In this document: one piece after another, positions 22,301 to 32,702 of the stretch
How positions within the stretch are numbered: position 1 is the first letter of the stretch
Layout of the letters: each line of letters begins with the position of its first letter
Source of the DNA: Siphonodentalium dalli
Lineage: Eukaryota > Mollusca > Scaphopoda > Gadilida > Siphonodentaliidae
Length of the DNA: 64,000 bases
NCBI GenBank assembly: GCA_032622095.1
Contig: CP136064.1
Coordinates: 115,988,004-116,052,003 of the forward strand
Direction of reading: 5' to 3'
The notes under the pieces: generated by a model
The model's database searches: none
Told to the model about the DNA's origin: nothing
What the model saw: the letters and a program-made list of their open reading frames with translations, nothing else
Position numbers and translations under genes: made by a program

Positions 22301-25300
22301 GCATATATACACAAGCGTATGGTAATAGCGTATATGAAGACTGGAGAAAATTTCATACTAAAATAGGTTATCAGTACATACATGTGTACATGTATATACC
22401 AATCACATGTATATTGAGTTTAAAAAAAAAGTTTCTGAACCCCTTCGGTTGTAAATAGAATGCACTCAGTGATTCTGACTTCAAACTTGTGCCTCCTAAT
22501 TATATAGGTTGATTGAGTTGAAAGGTTAGAAAATCAGTGCCCTCTCTTGAAATTATTTCTTAAGGAATAATCTCTGTTTCATATTTTGATTACAGTTTAA
22601 AGATGGTCTATATATTCTTATTACAAGTTTTATATATTTTCCTGGGTATAAAATAATGTCCGGAAATGCTTCTATCAATTACTGTTCATTCTATTTTGAA
22701 TTTTCTGGTATATATACTAGTATACCTACAAATAATTTGAGACATTTTACTGCTTGAGGAAACGTTCGGAGCATAGCAAGCAGGAAAATAGTAAAAAAAG
22801 ATTGTCCCAACTGATTATCAATCAGTTGTAATATTAAATGATAGAAGCGTTTCTGGACTGGTGTCTTTGACAACTTGACTTATCATTATTATTTTATACC
22901 CTAGAAATTATAGAAAACAATTTAGGAACAGATGATCCATCTTTAAAGGTACTCAATCCGATAAAACTCCTCTCAATTACTATTTCAATGGCTTCGGGGG
23001 TCAAAAATATTTGATTCGAGTCGAGGAAGTCACCCATCAAAGCTCAGATTTGTTAGATATCAATTTTAGAAATCTATTATTTTTCATTATCGGGAATACT
23101 TTCTGGCCCAGAACTCAGTCAAAATTGCGTTATTATTACCACTTGATTTTAGAGTTATCCATCCTTGTCTGTTTGAATAGATTTTGGTGTACACATCCCA
23201 AGCAGATTACGGCAGTTGAAGGCAATTATTAGTACTCATCTAGAGTAAATAACAAATTTCAAAAATCAATATCTAATAACTCTGAGCTTTGTTTGATGGG
23301 TTCCTCGACTCGAATCAAAGCCATTGAAATAGTAATATAGGACCCTCTAATCGGATTGTTGTTGTTGGAATCTGTTGAGATGGGGACCCTCTGTTCGGAT
23401 TGAGTACCTTTAAGCCAATCGAGCAAAGTTGATCTATTTCTCCATGTTCTTCTAATAGGTGATGTTTTTATCGAATATATTTGCACATTTTACCCACTGC
23501 CGCACTGCGAGTGCATTGGTCCCTTTAATATTTCATGTAAAAGTGGTGAAAACTGTAATATTAAACAAGAACAATAGCTTTAGTTAACACAAAATTCACT
23601 GAAATATTTTCACAGTGGGGTTTCTGTGAGGAAAAAAATAGTTTTTTTCCTCATAGAATCTCCACATATATATTCAGACAGACAGATGGGGAGGGGTGTT
23701 GAAAAATGCTTGGGGGGAAACAGTTGTAAAGAGGGAAAGAAATTGGTTGCGGGGCTGGGTGAATTGCAGAAATGGTCAAAGGTAAAAAAAGTAACATACG
23801 TGTCTGAATATATATTAACACCCACCCCCCCCCCCTCCAGAGCAAATTGAAATAATTTAAATCCATATACCCTGCTTTTCTCATGGCTTTTTTTGGTGTT
23901 TTGGTGAATAAAATTAACTTATGACTGAGATTAATCCTTCAGTCTTGATACTTTTCCAAAAATGACATTTTTTGGTATTTTTGTCTGTTTAACAAATGTT
24001 GGGGCATAAATAGAAAAAAAACAATCAGCAGAGAGTGCACTGGCTTAGAAGTTCAATACAAGTATTGTTAGCTTAATGCATTCTCTTATATATGCAAGGC
24101 ATCCTATGGGAGACTCGCATATATAAGAGAATGCATTGGCACAGGTTTTCAAAAAAATTCATGAAGCTCCAGTTATGGAAGGATTAATCATAAATAATGG
24201 TCTCCCATATGGCACCTTGTATATATAAAAGAATGCACTGGCTTGCATAGTCAAGATAAATGTTTTTAGGTCAATGAATTCTCTTAAATATGTGAGTCTG
24301 CCTATGGGAGACTGGCATATATAAGAGAATGCATTGGTATAGTGTTTTTGCAAAATTTCAGGAAGCTCCAGTCATGAAATGTGCAAAATTATTTTAACTT
24401 TCCTCTTAGAACACTTTAAATTGTTAAAAGATAGCATCGCAAGGTGTTTGGAAATCCCTTCAGTTTGTAAGTCTAACACACAATTTGTTCAAAAATAGTT
24501 TTGTCTTCATCATAGACTAATAAAGATATCATGTTTTGTACACAATCTACATTGTAGTCAGAAAGTTACTAAAACAATGAAAAGGCTGTTAATTTTTTGT
24601 TCTAGTTTTTGAAATATCTGATCATCATATATTGAATTTGGCTCAGTGTGATACACTCCCATTCTTGAAAACACACAACTTGAAAAATCCTTACTCTTAC
24701 AGATGGATTAATAATTATCTCTTTCTGTAACAATTATTTTATAGTTTCCTGTGTATAACATAATAAATATGAATCGAAGACCCTTGCCTGGAAACACTTC
24801 TATCAATTAGAATTATAATAGTATACAATCAATTTCCAGTATTTTAATGGTATCTCCGGCTTATTTTTATTGTTTTATATAAACCAGTAAACTATACAAC
24901 ACATGTTAGAGGAAGAGATAATCCATCTTTAGTGAATCCGGAAATTTGTAAATGATTAAATTTCTTCTGTAAAGCCAGGTAAAGCAGGAAAATAAAATCT
25001 ACAAAACATGCAGTTGGAAGGACTTGGGAGACTCAAATATATAATATAACCATTTCTTGATGGGAACTGCGCTGGTGGAGCAATGAATCATGTGCCAGTG
25101 CATTCCCTTTTTTTGCAGATACCATACTAGGTAGCCTCACATATATAAGAGAATGCACTGGCTTACAAGGTCAAGGTAAATATTGTTAGGCCAATGTAAT
25201 GTATTCTCTTACATATTCTAGGATCCCTACTGGAAACTACCATATATAAGAGAATGCATTAGCACATGGTTTTTTTGCAATATTTCCAATGCTCCAATCA

Positions 25301-28300
25301 TGGAAGGGTGAAATGCTGCTCCCATAATGAAAGGGTTAATTGATTTTATTCCAAATAGACATTTTTTGTTGTAATTAGTTTTAGTTCAGACCCTCCAGGT
25401 TTGGTATTTTGTCTCATAAATGAACCACATACAGTAATGCCCTAATTAATCGACTGCTTAACCACAGCAGAATTATGGGTAACTTTTCAGGATTTAGTTG
25501 GAAATATGGCTTGTTGCCATTCATCGGAAAGCCATATTTTCGACTAAATGCTGAAAAGTTACCCATAATTCTGTTGTGGTTAAGGAGTCAATTATTTAGG
25601 GCATTACTGTACTATGATGGTGGTGGTTCTGCTGAGTTTAGTAAGGCCAAATCAAATTAATGTTCTGTTTCTGAGACACTGCCACTTCATTATTATATGG
25701 GAGAGATTTCCGATGAATGGCAACAAGCCATATTTCCGACTAAATCCTGGAAAGTTATCCATAATTCTGCTGTGGTTATGGAGTCGACTAATTAGGGCAT
25801 TACTGTAGCTTTGATTACTCTGACTACTGATGGTATACATGTACTAGCACCTGCCATAAATCATGAATAACAGAGGTGAATCATGAGTACCGGATACAAA
25901 AAATATAGGATAAAAGCCATGGTTTTTTCACACTATTATAAATATGAAAATAATTACATTTTTGCTGCTGAAGTATTGTCCATAACTCCAGCTCATCAAG
26001 AAGTATGAGACTGAATTATATCAAAATATGTCATTTTGACAAAAAAATAATCAATTTGATGCTCAATGACAATTATTCTCAGTGAGATATATCATACAGT
26101 TCCAGGAGATTTCACTCCATTGTCACTATCCATATTTTCTTATCTGGTACCTGCTGGTACACAGAAAAATCACCTATTTGTTATTAGTATTCAGAATAGG
26201 AGTCTGGGGTCCGCCATGGGAGGGAGGGACATCATCAATATCATGAAGAGATATATTTAAGAAGACTTATTTTAAATGATTTATTAATGAATTAAATTTA
26301 ATATAATTAAAAAGTCTGTTAATAACTGAATATCACAATTGACTGTCACTAACTGTGATAGACTTGCAATTGAATTTATTAATTGAGTAATTGGCAATCA
26401 TGAATATTTTTGTGGGACAAACCCCAGCTTCTGGCATGATTTAGTCCTTGTTTAAATTATTGTTGAATGTTGGGTCAACAGCCTGGAGCTATCTAGTTGA
26501 AATTGAAGAAACCCCCTCCCCTATATCATGCCATGAATCTTTACTCTGCTTAGCGCCTGTAGAGATCTTATTCCATCAGTACAAAACTTGGGAACTTTTT
26601 TATGTTTTGATAGGGAACTTTATAACATTGAACAAACAAGACAGGGAACATATTTCTTTGTTTATAATTGTTCCTCGATAATCAACTTCAAAGTATGGGT
26701 TGGTCCCAGCTCGAAAATGCATGCTTTTTGTGGCTTTAGTGAGCTGATATCACAAAAACACTGAATTAATTACCGTGGGGAAATTCCATGATTGTAAGTG
26801 AGCATAGCAAACTCACCCATCAAGTCTGTTAAATAATGTCATCTCGAGCTGGCACTTTCGCCTTATGAATAAACTGTTAAGCGACAGGTATTAACAAAGA
26901 AATATATTCCCGTGTTATTTTTTCAGCTTTATAAGGTTCCCTATTAAAAAGTTCCCAGGTTTTTCAATGGTACAATATGATATCTACAGGCATTAGCCTC
27001 TGGGAGGCCAAATTGCCATTTAGTAATGAAGTGCGCTTAAGCGCAATTAATTGCACTTGAGCGCAATTAATTGCACTTAAGCACAAATAATTACACTTAA
27101 GCAGAATTACTTGAACTTATCATTGTTCTTAAGCGCAATCATTGATCTTAAGTGCAGTCGATTGCGCTTAAGCATAGTAATTTGTTCTTGAAAACATAAT
27201 TATTTGTGCTTAAGCGCAATCAATCTTGCTGTGCGCAATCAATTGGCTAATCTTAAGCGCATTTCATGGTTATATGTAACTATTATATAAAACACCCCTG
27301 GTGAATAAATAGGTTTATCCATAACTCAACCTTAGTTCTTACTGACATATCACCTCTTGTTTTCATTAGTTTGGATGGGTAGGGAGCAAGTCTAAGTTCT
27401 TTATTGATATGGTAGACTCGCGATAGCATTACCTTCTGTTTTAGTTCAGGCAATTCGTGATAGCATTGACTTCTGTATTAGTTGGTGCAACTTTGATTTT
27501 CGAGTATATACCGGTATACATGTGCACCATATGAGGGAAGCAGGTCCTCAGTGACACCATATTCGCGCTACAGTTTATGACATGGACATACTATAGATCT
27601 GTGCAAGAGACGCTGATTTAATAAAACTACCAGAGCTCGAGGAGTGAGACACCAAAGCTCCCGGAATGAAACACATATTTTTGGGACAGGGATGCTGATA
27701 ATATGACAATATTTAGGGTTTTTCACCCGATTTAAGTAAATAAGTACACCATATGAAGTGAGCAAACCCTCATATAATGACACCACATTATTGCTATATG
27801 ACCATAGCTATGGCCCAAATCTGTGCAAAAATTCTTTAAAAAAATTATATTAAAACATACTAGAGACATCCATTTTTTGGATATAAGGGATGCTGATAAT
27901 TATATGACATTATGGATTATCTTTGATTGTTGCACACATACAGTTAGAGGTAACTGTACTAGGCTTATTTAAAAAGGTTAAAATTAGCACATGCTCTTCT
28001 TGTGATGCTAGGCGATACTCCAGGTTATGACAATTAATATTTTATGGGTAGGTTAGATAGTAGTTACAATTAATTGCACTTGAATGCCCTATTTGTACTT
28101 AAGCACAATATTTTATCGCACTTATGATCACTTATGCAAAATCGTTTGCCCTTAAGTGCAATAAATTTTGCTTAAGCGCATTCAATTGCACTTAAGCGCA
28201 ATTCAATATAAATGTGAATGTGGCCTCTCATAATCATATTACCCAGAGTAGAGATCATTCATGGCATGATCTACACTTTCCCCAACAAAAAAATATATCT

Positions 28301-31300
28301 AATATTGGGCCACACATTTTGAAATTAGTCATTTTAATACTATAGAGTCACTGTTGAGACTTGTTGAATTTGAATCTGCAGGGCCTGTATGTAGTCAGTG
28401 TAGGCCTAATGCAGCCAGTCCAATCCAAAGCCATACATGCATATATAGCTTAGTACATTTCAGTGTAAAATTGCACTTGCTACATGTACATTTGTCTGAC
28501 GCTATCGACCCACACTGTTTTTTTTAAATCTGCGTGTTTGAACGATTGGTTCTCCAACAGGTCCCATTGAGACCCGAGTCACTCGGCTCCTTGGTCATCA
28601 GGCTGAGAATTCCCGCTGTTGACAATATTCAATTACAATGTCAACAACACACGAACTTATTCGAAACGAGTTTTGACCAGTTTTCCAGGCAATAATCGTT
28701 GAATTCATATGTGACGACCCAACATTCCCATTCAACGCACAATACACCGAGTTAAAACTCCGATAATCTAATTCAAATATACGTTTCAACTAGGTTTTAA
28801 TTAATTTACTTCGTCTTGAGAATGAGAGTGGATTTATTATTCCCAAGAAGTAAAAACAATCGTATCAAATTGGTGACGAAAGGTCGCCGACCAATCGGAT
28901 CGCGCGGATTGGAATTGTGGCTAAAAATAGTTATCTGCGGGATTCCGCCGTATATATATATATTATTGCTTCAGTCAATCGGGGTATATTGGTGAAGATT
29001 GTTGTGTCACTTTAAGCACAAAAATACGTGGATACCTCAACAAAAACAACACGTTCACAGTTTATTACACCGGATAAGTTGATGACTTGAATACAATGTT
29101 TTGGAGCTTCCTCTTTCAAATGGTATATAATATGACATTTATTTTATATAATGTGATTTGAGGGTTCGAAAATTAAGTGGGCCTTTGATATGGGAATTAG
29201 ATGCATTGTTCCTAACTGGACGGTCGAACTTTCGAAGGACTAACTGGAGGGTTGGATACTCTGAAATTCTGAATGACACGTAAATTAGACAATTCAGACC
29301 AATTGATTCGTTCATTTTTGTTTTATCTTTTTAATTTCAGGCTGCTCTTTGAAGTTGGTGGTGACGTATTCCGTGGGGAAGGATCACATCGACGAGCGAG
29401 AATGTGAGCGGAGAGGAATCTGGGTGGCACACACACCGGACGTGTGTTCGGATAGCGCCGCCGAGCTGACCGTCGCATTGCTACTACTCACTACTCGACG
29501 TTGTGTGGAAGGTACCAGAGACCTTTCGCAAAAATCACTGTTACGATTACGGATAGGATATATTGTCCTAGTAAGGTTGACAACTCGACACCATCACAAT
29601 TTACCTGCGATGGCTAATTGGTGAGACGGCATATACCCCACTATATTCAGTTACACATATATTTGATGGAAAAAGTAATGTTCAGATCACATGTTCTTAT
29701 CCGTGTATAACACACTACACGGATAATGTCAGAGCGTCCCCCAAGCAGGACCGGTGGCACATTCTTGACACATCTGCAGATAATTAAACTGCGTGGGGCA
29801 TATTTCGTCTCACATAAGAACTCCCGTGAGTAAAGATTGAATTCTGGCTGTATACTGGCAGGATATTTCCATATCCGTAATCGTATTCGTGCTTTTGCGA
29901 ACGGTCTCTATACTAGCGATGTTTAGATCACGAACTTATAACTTCAAACTTCAGGCGTTAGCTGATGCATTTGATCGTCAGACGTTCTCGCATATATCGA
30001 CAAGAAAACCATAGTCAGAAATGGTAACGCCTTCAATATCATATTATTACGCATATATAAAATATACTGGTTTCAAGATAGTCCAAGTCTTCTCATACTA
30101 AAACCAGCTAAGATATTGGTATGGCGAGATGCTGGATTTTAGTCCGAGATCGCGCCCACAGCCTTCTTATGACACGAGTTAAGCGTTAATGACCCGCTCA
30201 AATAAAACCACAATTATATGAAATAAAATATCACAATTGCGACAATAAACGGATATTTTCCGCAGAAGACATGCTATTTGATCTGAAACCCACATCAGTT
30301 GTGAATTGAAAGCGGTAATTTAATGTGAAAAGAGACATTTACTGCAGTGTTTACACATTTTTAAAAGTATGCGAACTCAGTTGACATAGCTAATTGTGTT
30401 CGGCATTTTCCGTTGAAAATATTCCGTAGATTTTCGACTAACCACGAAAATTACGATGAATTCTCCATTGTAATCGTAATTATGTGTGTCAATAAATAAA
30501 AAATAAATAAATAAAGTAAACATTAAAGATATAAATGTAATACATTAAATAAATTAGGGAATTACAACCCTCTCAAAGTTGAAAACAGTGTAAACACAAC
30601 GAGCATTAGAATAAATATGGCGCTACATTTCACCCACATTTGGTGGACTTCGCGAAATTAAGATATATACTAAGCGAACAGAGCAATTTATACTGCTCTT
30701 GTTAAGCACACAAAAAATCAAAACAAAATTGTATAATTTTTGAACCTTAAGTTTGAAAAGTCCCACTAAAACCGAAGAACTATATTTCGAAACGGTATGA
30801 TTCGGTTCTCCGATTATTTTATCACCACAAAAGTCAAAACGCACATGGACGAAAATCACACGCATGGCAAGTCAGACACAAGAGTTCTAATTTGCTGCAA
30901 TTTTGACGAGTTGCTTGCGAAAATCGTCAACAAAACTACCGTTCTGATCCTCCATTATGTCATTAAGTTTTTAGTGCGGGAATTGTTCTCAAAGCACATA
31001 GGAAATTTGACTTTGGGGCGATCGGTTTTCGCCATTTTGTTTGGAAAACCCCGCGCTATATATAGAAACGGAAACTAGTATACCCAGAACAAGCTCCGGA
31101 CTATGCCGAAGTTCTTCGGACCACTTCGGCTTTCAGTTAAAACGTAAACAAACAGAAAAAAGCGACGTTTGTTGCAATCAACCGGAATATTCTATGTGTA
31201 ATTTAACATTAAAGTTAGATTATTATACACCATTATGACCATAAGTTGTCTCTCTTTCCGATGTATATAGCATCATGTATTGATTTGTTAGGTAAATCGA

Positions 31301-32702
31301 GTAAAATACACCACAGATTGCCGCCACAGATCCTTGGCGTAACTCGTGTCATAAGAAGGCTATGGGCGCGATCTCGGACTAAAATCCAGCATCTCGCCAT
31401 ACCAATATCTTAGCTGGTTTTAGTACGAGAAGACTTGGACTATAGTTTCAAGAATGCGCTGCCTCAGAATTCCGTTAAAACAATTAATCCTTCAAATTAT
31501 TTCAACTACGGCTTAGCACTGAAGGTTTCCCATTCACCACACCAGAAGCTTCTAAATGCGGACCAAAAATATACAAATCGGATTAAATACACCCCCGATA
31601 TTTCGCAATACGACCTTTAGTCTACATTCCAACTGAGACATACTTCATCAGCAATATTTGCTGTTATACTATATGCATTGTGTTCGCGCAATAAAATATT
31701 CAAGAGTGGCCCAGCCATTGCAATTGTTCACGAATTGTCTGCGATGCAATTAATTCCCACTGAATATATAATTAATTACACTGCAGTTGGTGGAATTTCA
31801 CTGCAGTCGGATTATATTGCATTGCAGTGAAATTCATGGTTCTTTTTTCACTGCAGTGGATTATTGAATTTTACTGCAATTGAGTTAATCGTAACATTCA
31901 TTTGCAACATTCAATTTATTCTGTTATTTACTGCAGTGAAAATTATTGCACTGCCATTAAATTAATTAATTAAACCCCCACCCCTCCAGTTGTTCTGTTT
32001 ACCAAACGCATACAAGTGGCAGGCTGGAATATCAGTACTTCGATACTTCGATCAATTAAAATAAGATAGTTCGCCATAATTGAGTCAGTGATGTTATATA
32101 TTCTTCATTAATTCTTATACTTTGCAGGGAATGCGGCGGTCCACAGCGGGGAGTGGGGCAAATGGAAACCAATGTGGATATGTGGAATTGAATTGGTCAA
32201 CAAAACTGTCGGCATCCTCGGCTTCGGGCGGGTAGGATTCGGGGTTGCTCGGCGACTGCTCCCATTTGGTGTTAATAACATCATATATCACGATGTGTAT
32301 AGACAAGCTCACGCGAAGGTGGCTAAAGCTGAGTTTGTTTCACTATATGAGCTATTCGAAGAGTCAGACATTTTGATAATATGTTGCGCATACACGCACC
32401 AAACCCAAGAGATCGTAGACCGGGTTGCTTTTAAGAAAATGAAAGACACTGCGATTGTTATCAACACTTCTCGTGCGGGTGTAATTCACCAGGAAGATCT
32501 AGTCGAGGCGTTGCAGAAAGGCGAAATCGCCGGTGCTGGACTTGACGTCACTGAACCAGAACCACTCCCATTGGACCATCCTCTCATGAATATGAACAAT
32601 GTTGTGATTCTTCCACATTTGGGAACAAATACGAGAGAGTCGAGGGTTAACATGGCAATCGATGCTGCGAGAAATATCAACAGCTTCTTCGAGACAGATT
32701 AA
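16398..32702 (+). CDS. GRHPR: Glyoxylate/hydroxypyruvate reductase-like, copy B (chimeric, complete)
   Basis: Exons 16398-16596, 29341-29511 and 32128-32702, both introns phase 1, give 314 residues, slightly shorter than vertebrate GRHPR because the C-terminal tail is missing. Substrate domain: KVYVTRRIPKEG at 5-16 and SVGKDH at 77-82. Nucleotide fold: GFGRVG at 155-160. Predicted catalytic residues: Arg239, Glu268, His287. Asp179 at the end of the second strand of the fold replaces the small residue seen in human GRHPR, suggesting NADH rather than NADPH (inference). An out-of-frame uORF starts at 16375 and ends at 16458, overlapping the start. Intron 1 is 12.7 kb because of a 9.2-kb insertion. 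Exon 3 is C-like before about 32319 and A-like after about 32399. Gln217 is private to B (His in A and C). Confidence 0.93.
16787..16944. repeat. Perfect 69-bp-arm hairpin in B intron 1
   Basis: Left arm 16787-16855 and right arm 16876-16944 are exact reverse complements with a 20-base spacer. It begins about 190 bases after exon 1. The copy in C is at 38834-38991. Intron 1 of A lacks it and reads directly from 'gtacgtcaaatgcag' to 'aactctttgagcc' (about 473-500), so hairpin and neighbouring DNA to about 17197 look like one inserted unit. Confidence 0.95.
16945..17197. mobile_element. Small inverted-repeat element beside the hairpin
   Basis: It is bounded by TTTATTACACGCTT (about 16945) and its complement AAGCGTGTAATAAA (about 17183-17196). 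It contains an exact palindrome CGTATGGAACGTACGTTCCA near 17115-17138. It is present in C (about 38992-39244) and absent from A. The class is unresolved; it may be one element together with the preceding hairpin. Confidence 0.5.
18109..18382. mobile_element. piggyBac-like MITE in B intron 1
   Basis: Flanked by TTAA (18105-18108 and 18383-18386) with ends CCCTTTCATGACTGAAGC and, from the right, CCCTTTCGTGACGGGAGC. TTAA targets with CCCTTT ends are typical of piggyBac elements. Internal foldbacks carry 'attctcttatatatgcgag' and its complement. C has it at 40167-40430 with a 10-base deletion. A has no copy. Diverged relatives are in the 9.2-kb insertion at 24060-24380 and 25075-25335. Confidence 0.75.
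18465..18625. repeat. 31-bp tandem repeat, five copies
   Basis: Units of the form TGATCAGAAATGAATATGCA followed by tggagagtctc. There are five in B and five in C (40512-40668), but one in A (about 2508-2540). The expansion therefore predates the B/C duplication. Confidence 0.85.
18643..19111. mobile_element. TTAA-type MITE, AGGTACTC family, in B intron 1
   Basis: 469 bp between TTAA at 18639-18642 and TTAA at 19112-19115, with perfect ends AGGTACTCAACCCG and CGGGTTGAGTACCT. Copy A has a single TTAA at 2563-2566 joining the same flanks ('ctcctgtggc' and 'gaaacaccaaac'). The insertion is shared with C (40691-41159), so it happened before the B/C duplication. Confidence 0.9.
19921..21021 (+). 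pseudogene. Unrecognised possible gene remnant at the left end of the 9.2-kb element
   Basis: A TATA-box-like TATAAATAG lies near 19920-19930, about 110 bp inside the element end. Short frames follow on the + strand: 20032-20217 (61 codons, basic start MRSNKTFSSARRCRKIRNG), 20366-20644 (92 codons, ending EVKLPPLEE) and 20794-21021 (75 codons). AATAAA-like signals occur at about 20284 and 21046. 20186-20262 is repeated inverted at 20409-20485. I recognise no family. It could be a decayed transposase or captured gene, or chance frames. Confidence 0.3.
21185..21540. repeat. CTTAAGCGTAAT-type short inverted motifs
   Basis: Many half-sites such as 'cttaagcgt', 'attacgcttaag', 'cttaagcataat' and their complements occur in both orientations. 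Related blocks with GCGCAATTAATTGC lie at 26995-27275 and 28060-28215 within the same 9.2-kb insertion. Diverged and without a strict period. Confidence 0.6.
21707..21918. mobile_element. TA-flanked foldback MITE (Tc1/mariner-pogo type)
   Basis: TA dinucleotides flank ends CAGTAATACCC and, from the right, CAGTAATGCCC. The halves are inverted around GCTCTCGTCGAGAGC near 21803-21822, so nearly the whole 212 bp forms one hairpin. TA target and CAGT ends fit the pogo/Tigger branch; no transposase is present. Copies are at 25432-25609 and, truncated, 25707-25805. Confidence 0.75.
22947..23409. mobile_element. TTAA-type MITE nested in the 9.2-kb insertion
   Basis: 463 bp between TTAA at 22943-22946 and 23410-23413; ends AGGTACTCAATCCG. 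Close to the 18643 copy in sequence and orientation, with a small internal deletion near 23320. It must have inserted into the larger element or travelled with it. Confidence 0.85.
24060..25335. repeat. Relatives of the piggyBac-like MITE, decayed
   Basis: Two blocks (24060-24380 and 25075-25335) carry 'gcattctcttatatatgc' and 'catatataagagaatgca' in facing pairs. The second ends in AATGAAAGGG before TTAA (25336-25339), like the right end of 18109-18382. Left ends are eroded. 24381-25074 shows no recognisable feature. Confidence 0.55.
25432..25609. mobile_element. TA-flanked foldback MITE, second copy
   Basis: Ends CAGTAATGCCCTAATTA and, from the right, CAGTAATGCCCTAAATAA, flanked by TA at 25430-25431 and 25610-25611. 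Shares 'ggaaatatggcttgttgcc' with the 21707 copy. A third, half-length copy at 25707-25805 keeps only the right end. Confidence 0.75.
25806..28215. other. Interior of the 9.2-kb insertion: foldback relatives and TTAAGCGC-rich blocks
   Basis: 26520-26740 and 26880-26990 are inverted relatives of the foldback at 12545-12870 ('atcatgccatgaatctttactctg', 'acaggga', 'gggaacctt'). 26995-27275 and 28060-28215 are dense in CTTAAGCGCAATT and its complement. 25810-26500 and 27280-28050 hold no recognisable gene or element. Confidence 0.5.
28216..29011. other. Right end of the 9.2-kb insertion; no gene
   Basis: A non-repetitive stretch of more mixed base composition (28480-28980) ends in the inverted terminal sequence at 28994-29011. 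No reading frame beyond ~60 codons and no recognised motif. Its moderate GC and position opposite the TATA-bearing left end make it a possible regulatory or former coding end, which is a guess. Confidence 0.35.
30079..31444. mobile_element. Long-TIR element with 9-bp duplication, B intron 2 (Mutator-like)
   Basis: Inverted arms of about 108 bp begin TAGTCCAAGTCTTCTC on each side (30079 onward; complement ending near 31442), flanked by GTTTCAAGA at 30070-30078 and 31445-31453. Long TIRs with 9-bp duplications are typical of Mutator-like elements, though Merlin-type cannot be excluded. The interior has only short frames and no transposase motif. It is in C at 42924-44282. A lacks it, its intron 2 being only 865 bp. 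Confidence 0.75.
31454..32127. other. 3' part of B intron 2
   Basis: No gene. 31470-31620 is an inverted relative of the repeat at 5195 and 8145. 31780-31960 has several 'cactgcagt' and 'actgcaat' words in both orientations. It is nearly identical to 44292-44965 in C and only patchily similar to A (11110-11300, 11560-11802). Ends with acceptor TTTGCAG at 32121-32127. Confidence 0.6.

Larger units (their letters stand above)
19808..29015. mobile_element. 9.2-kb TTAA-flanked insertion in intron 1 of copy B
   Basis: TTAA at 19808-19811 and 29012-29015 bracket about 9,200 bp absent from C (empty TTAA at 41857-41860) and from A (4342-4345), where the flanks 'atgaaac' and 'gcacaaaaa' meet directly. 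Ends: AGGGACTCAAAAATCATC on the left and AGTGACACAACAATCTTC from the right, 14 of 18 matching. Target and ends recall piggyBac-type elements, and the left end begins like the AGGTACTC MITE family. No transposase domain is readable; only short frames occur, with a TATA-led region at the left end. It carries nested elements at 21707, 22947, 24060, 25432 and 26520 and TTAAGCGCAA-rich blocks. Whether it is one large non-autonomous element or a decayed autonomous one is unclear. Confidence 0.8.

Noticed and set aside
30797-31078. 93-codon frame inside the long-TIR element as transposase
   Set aside because: The frame is broken and shorter in the C copy and shows no transposase motif.
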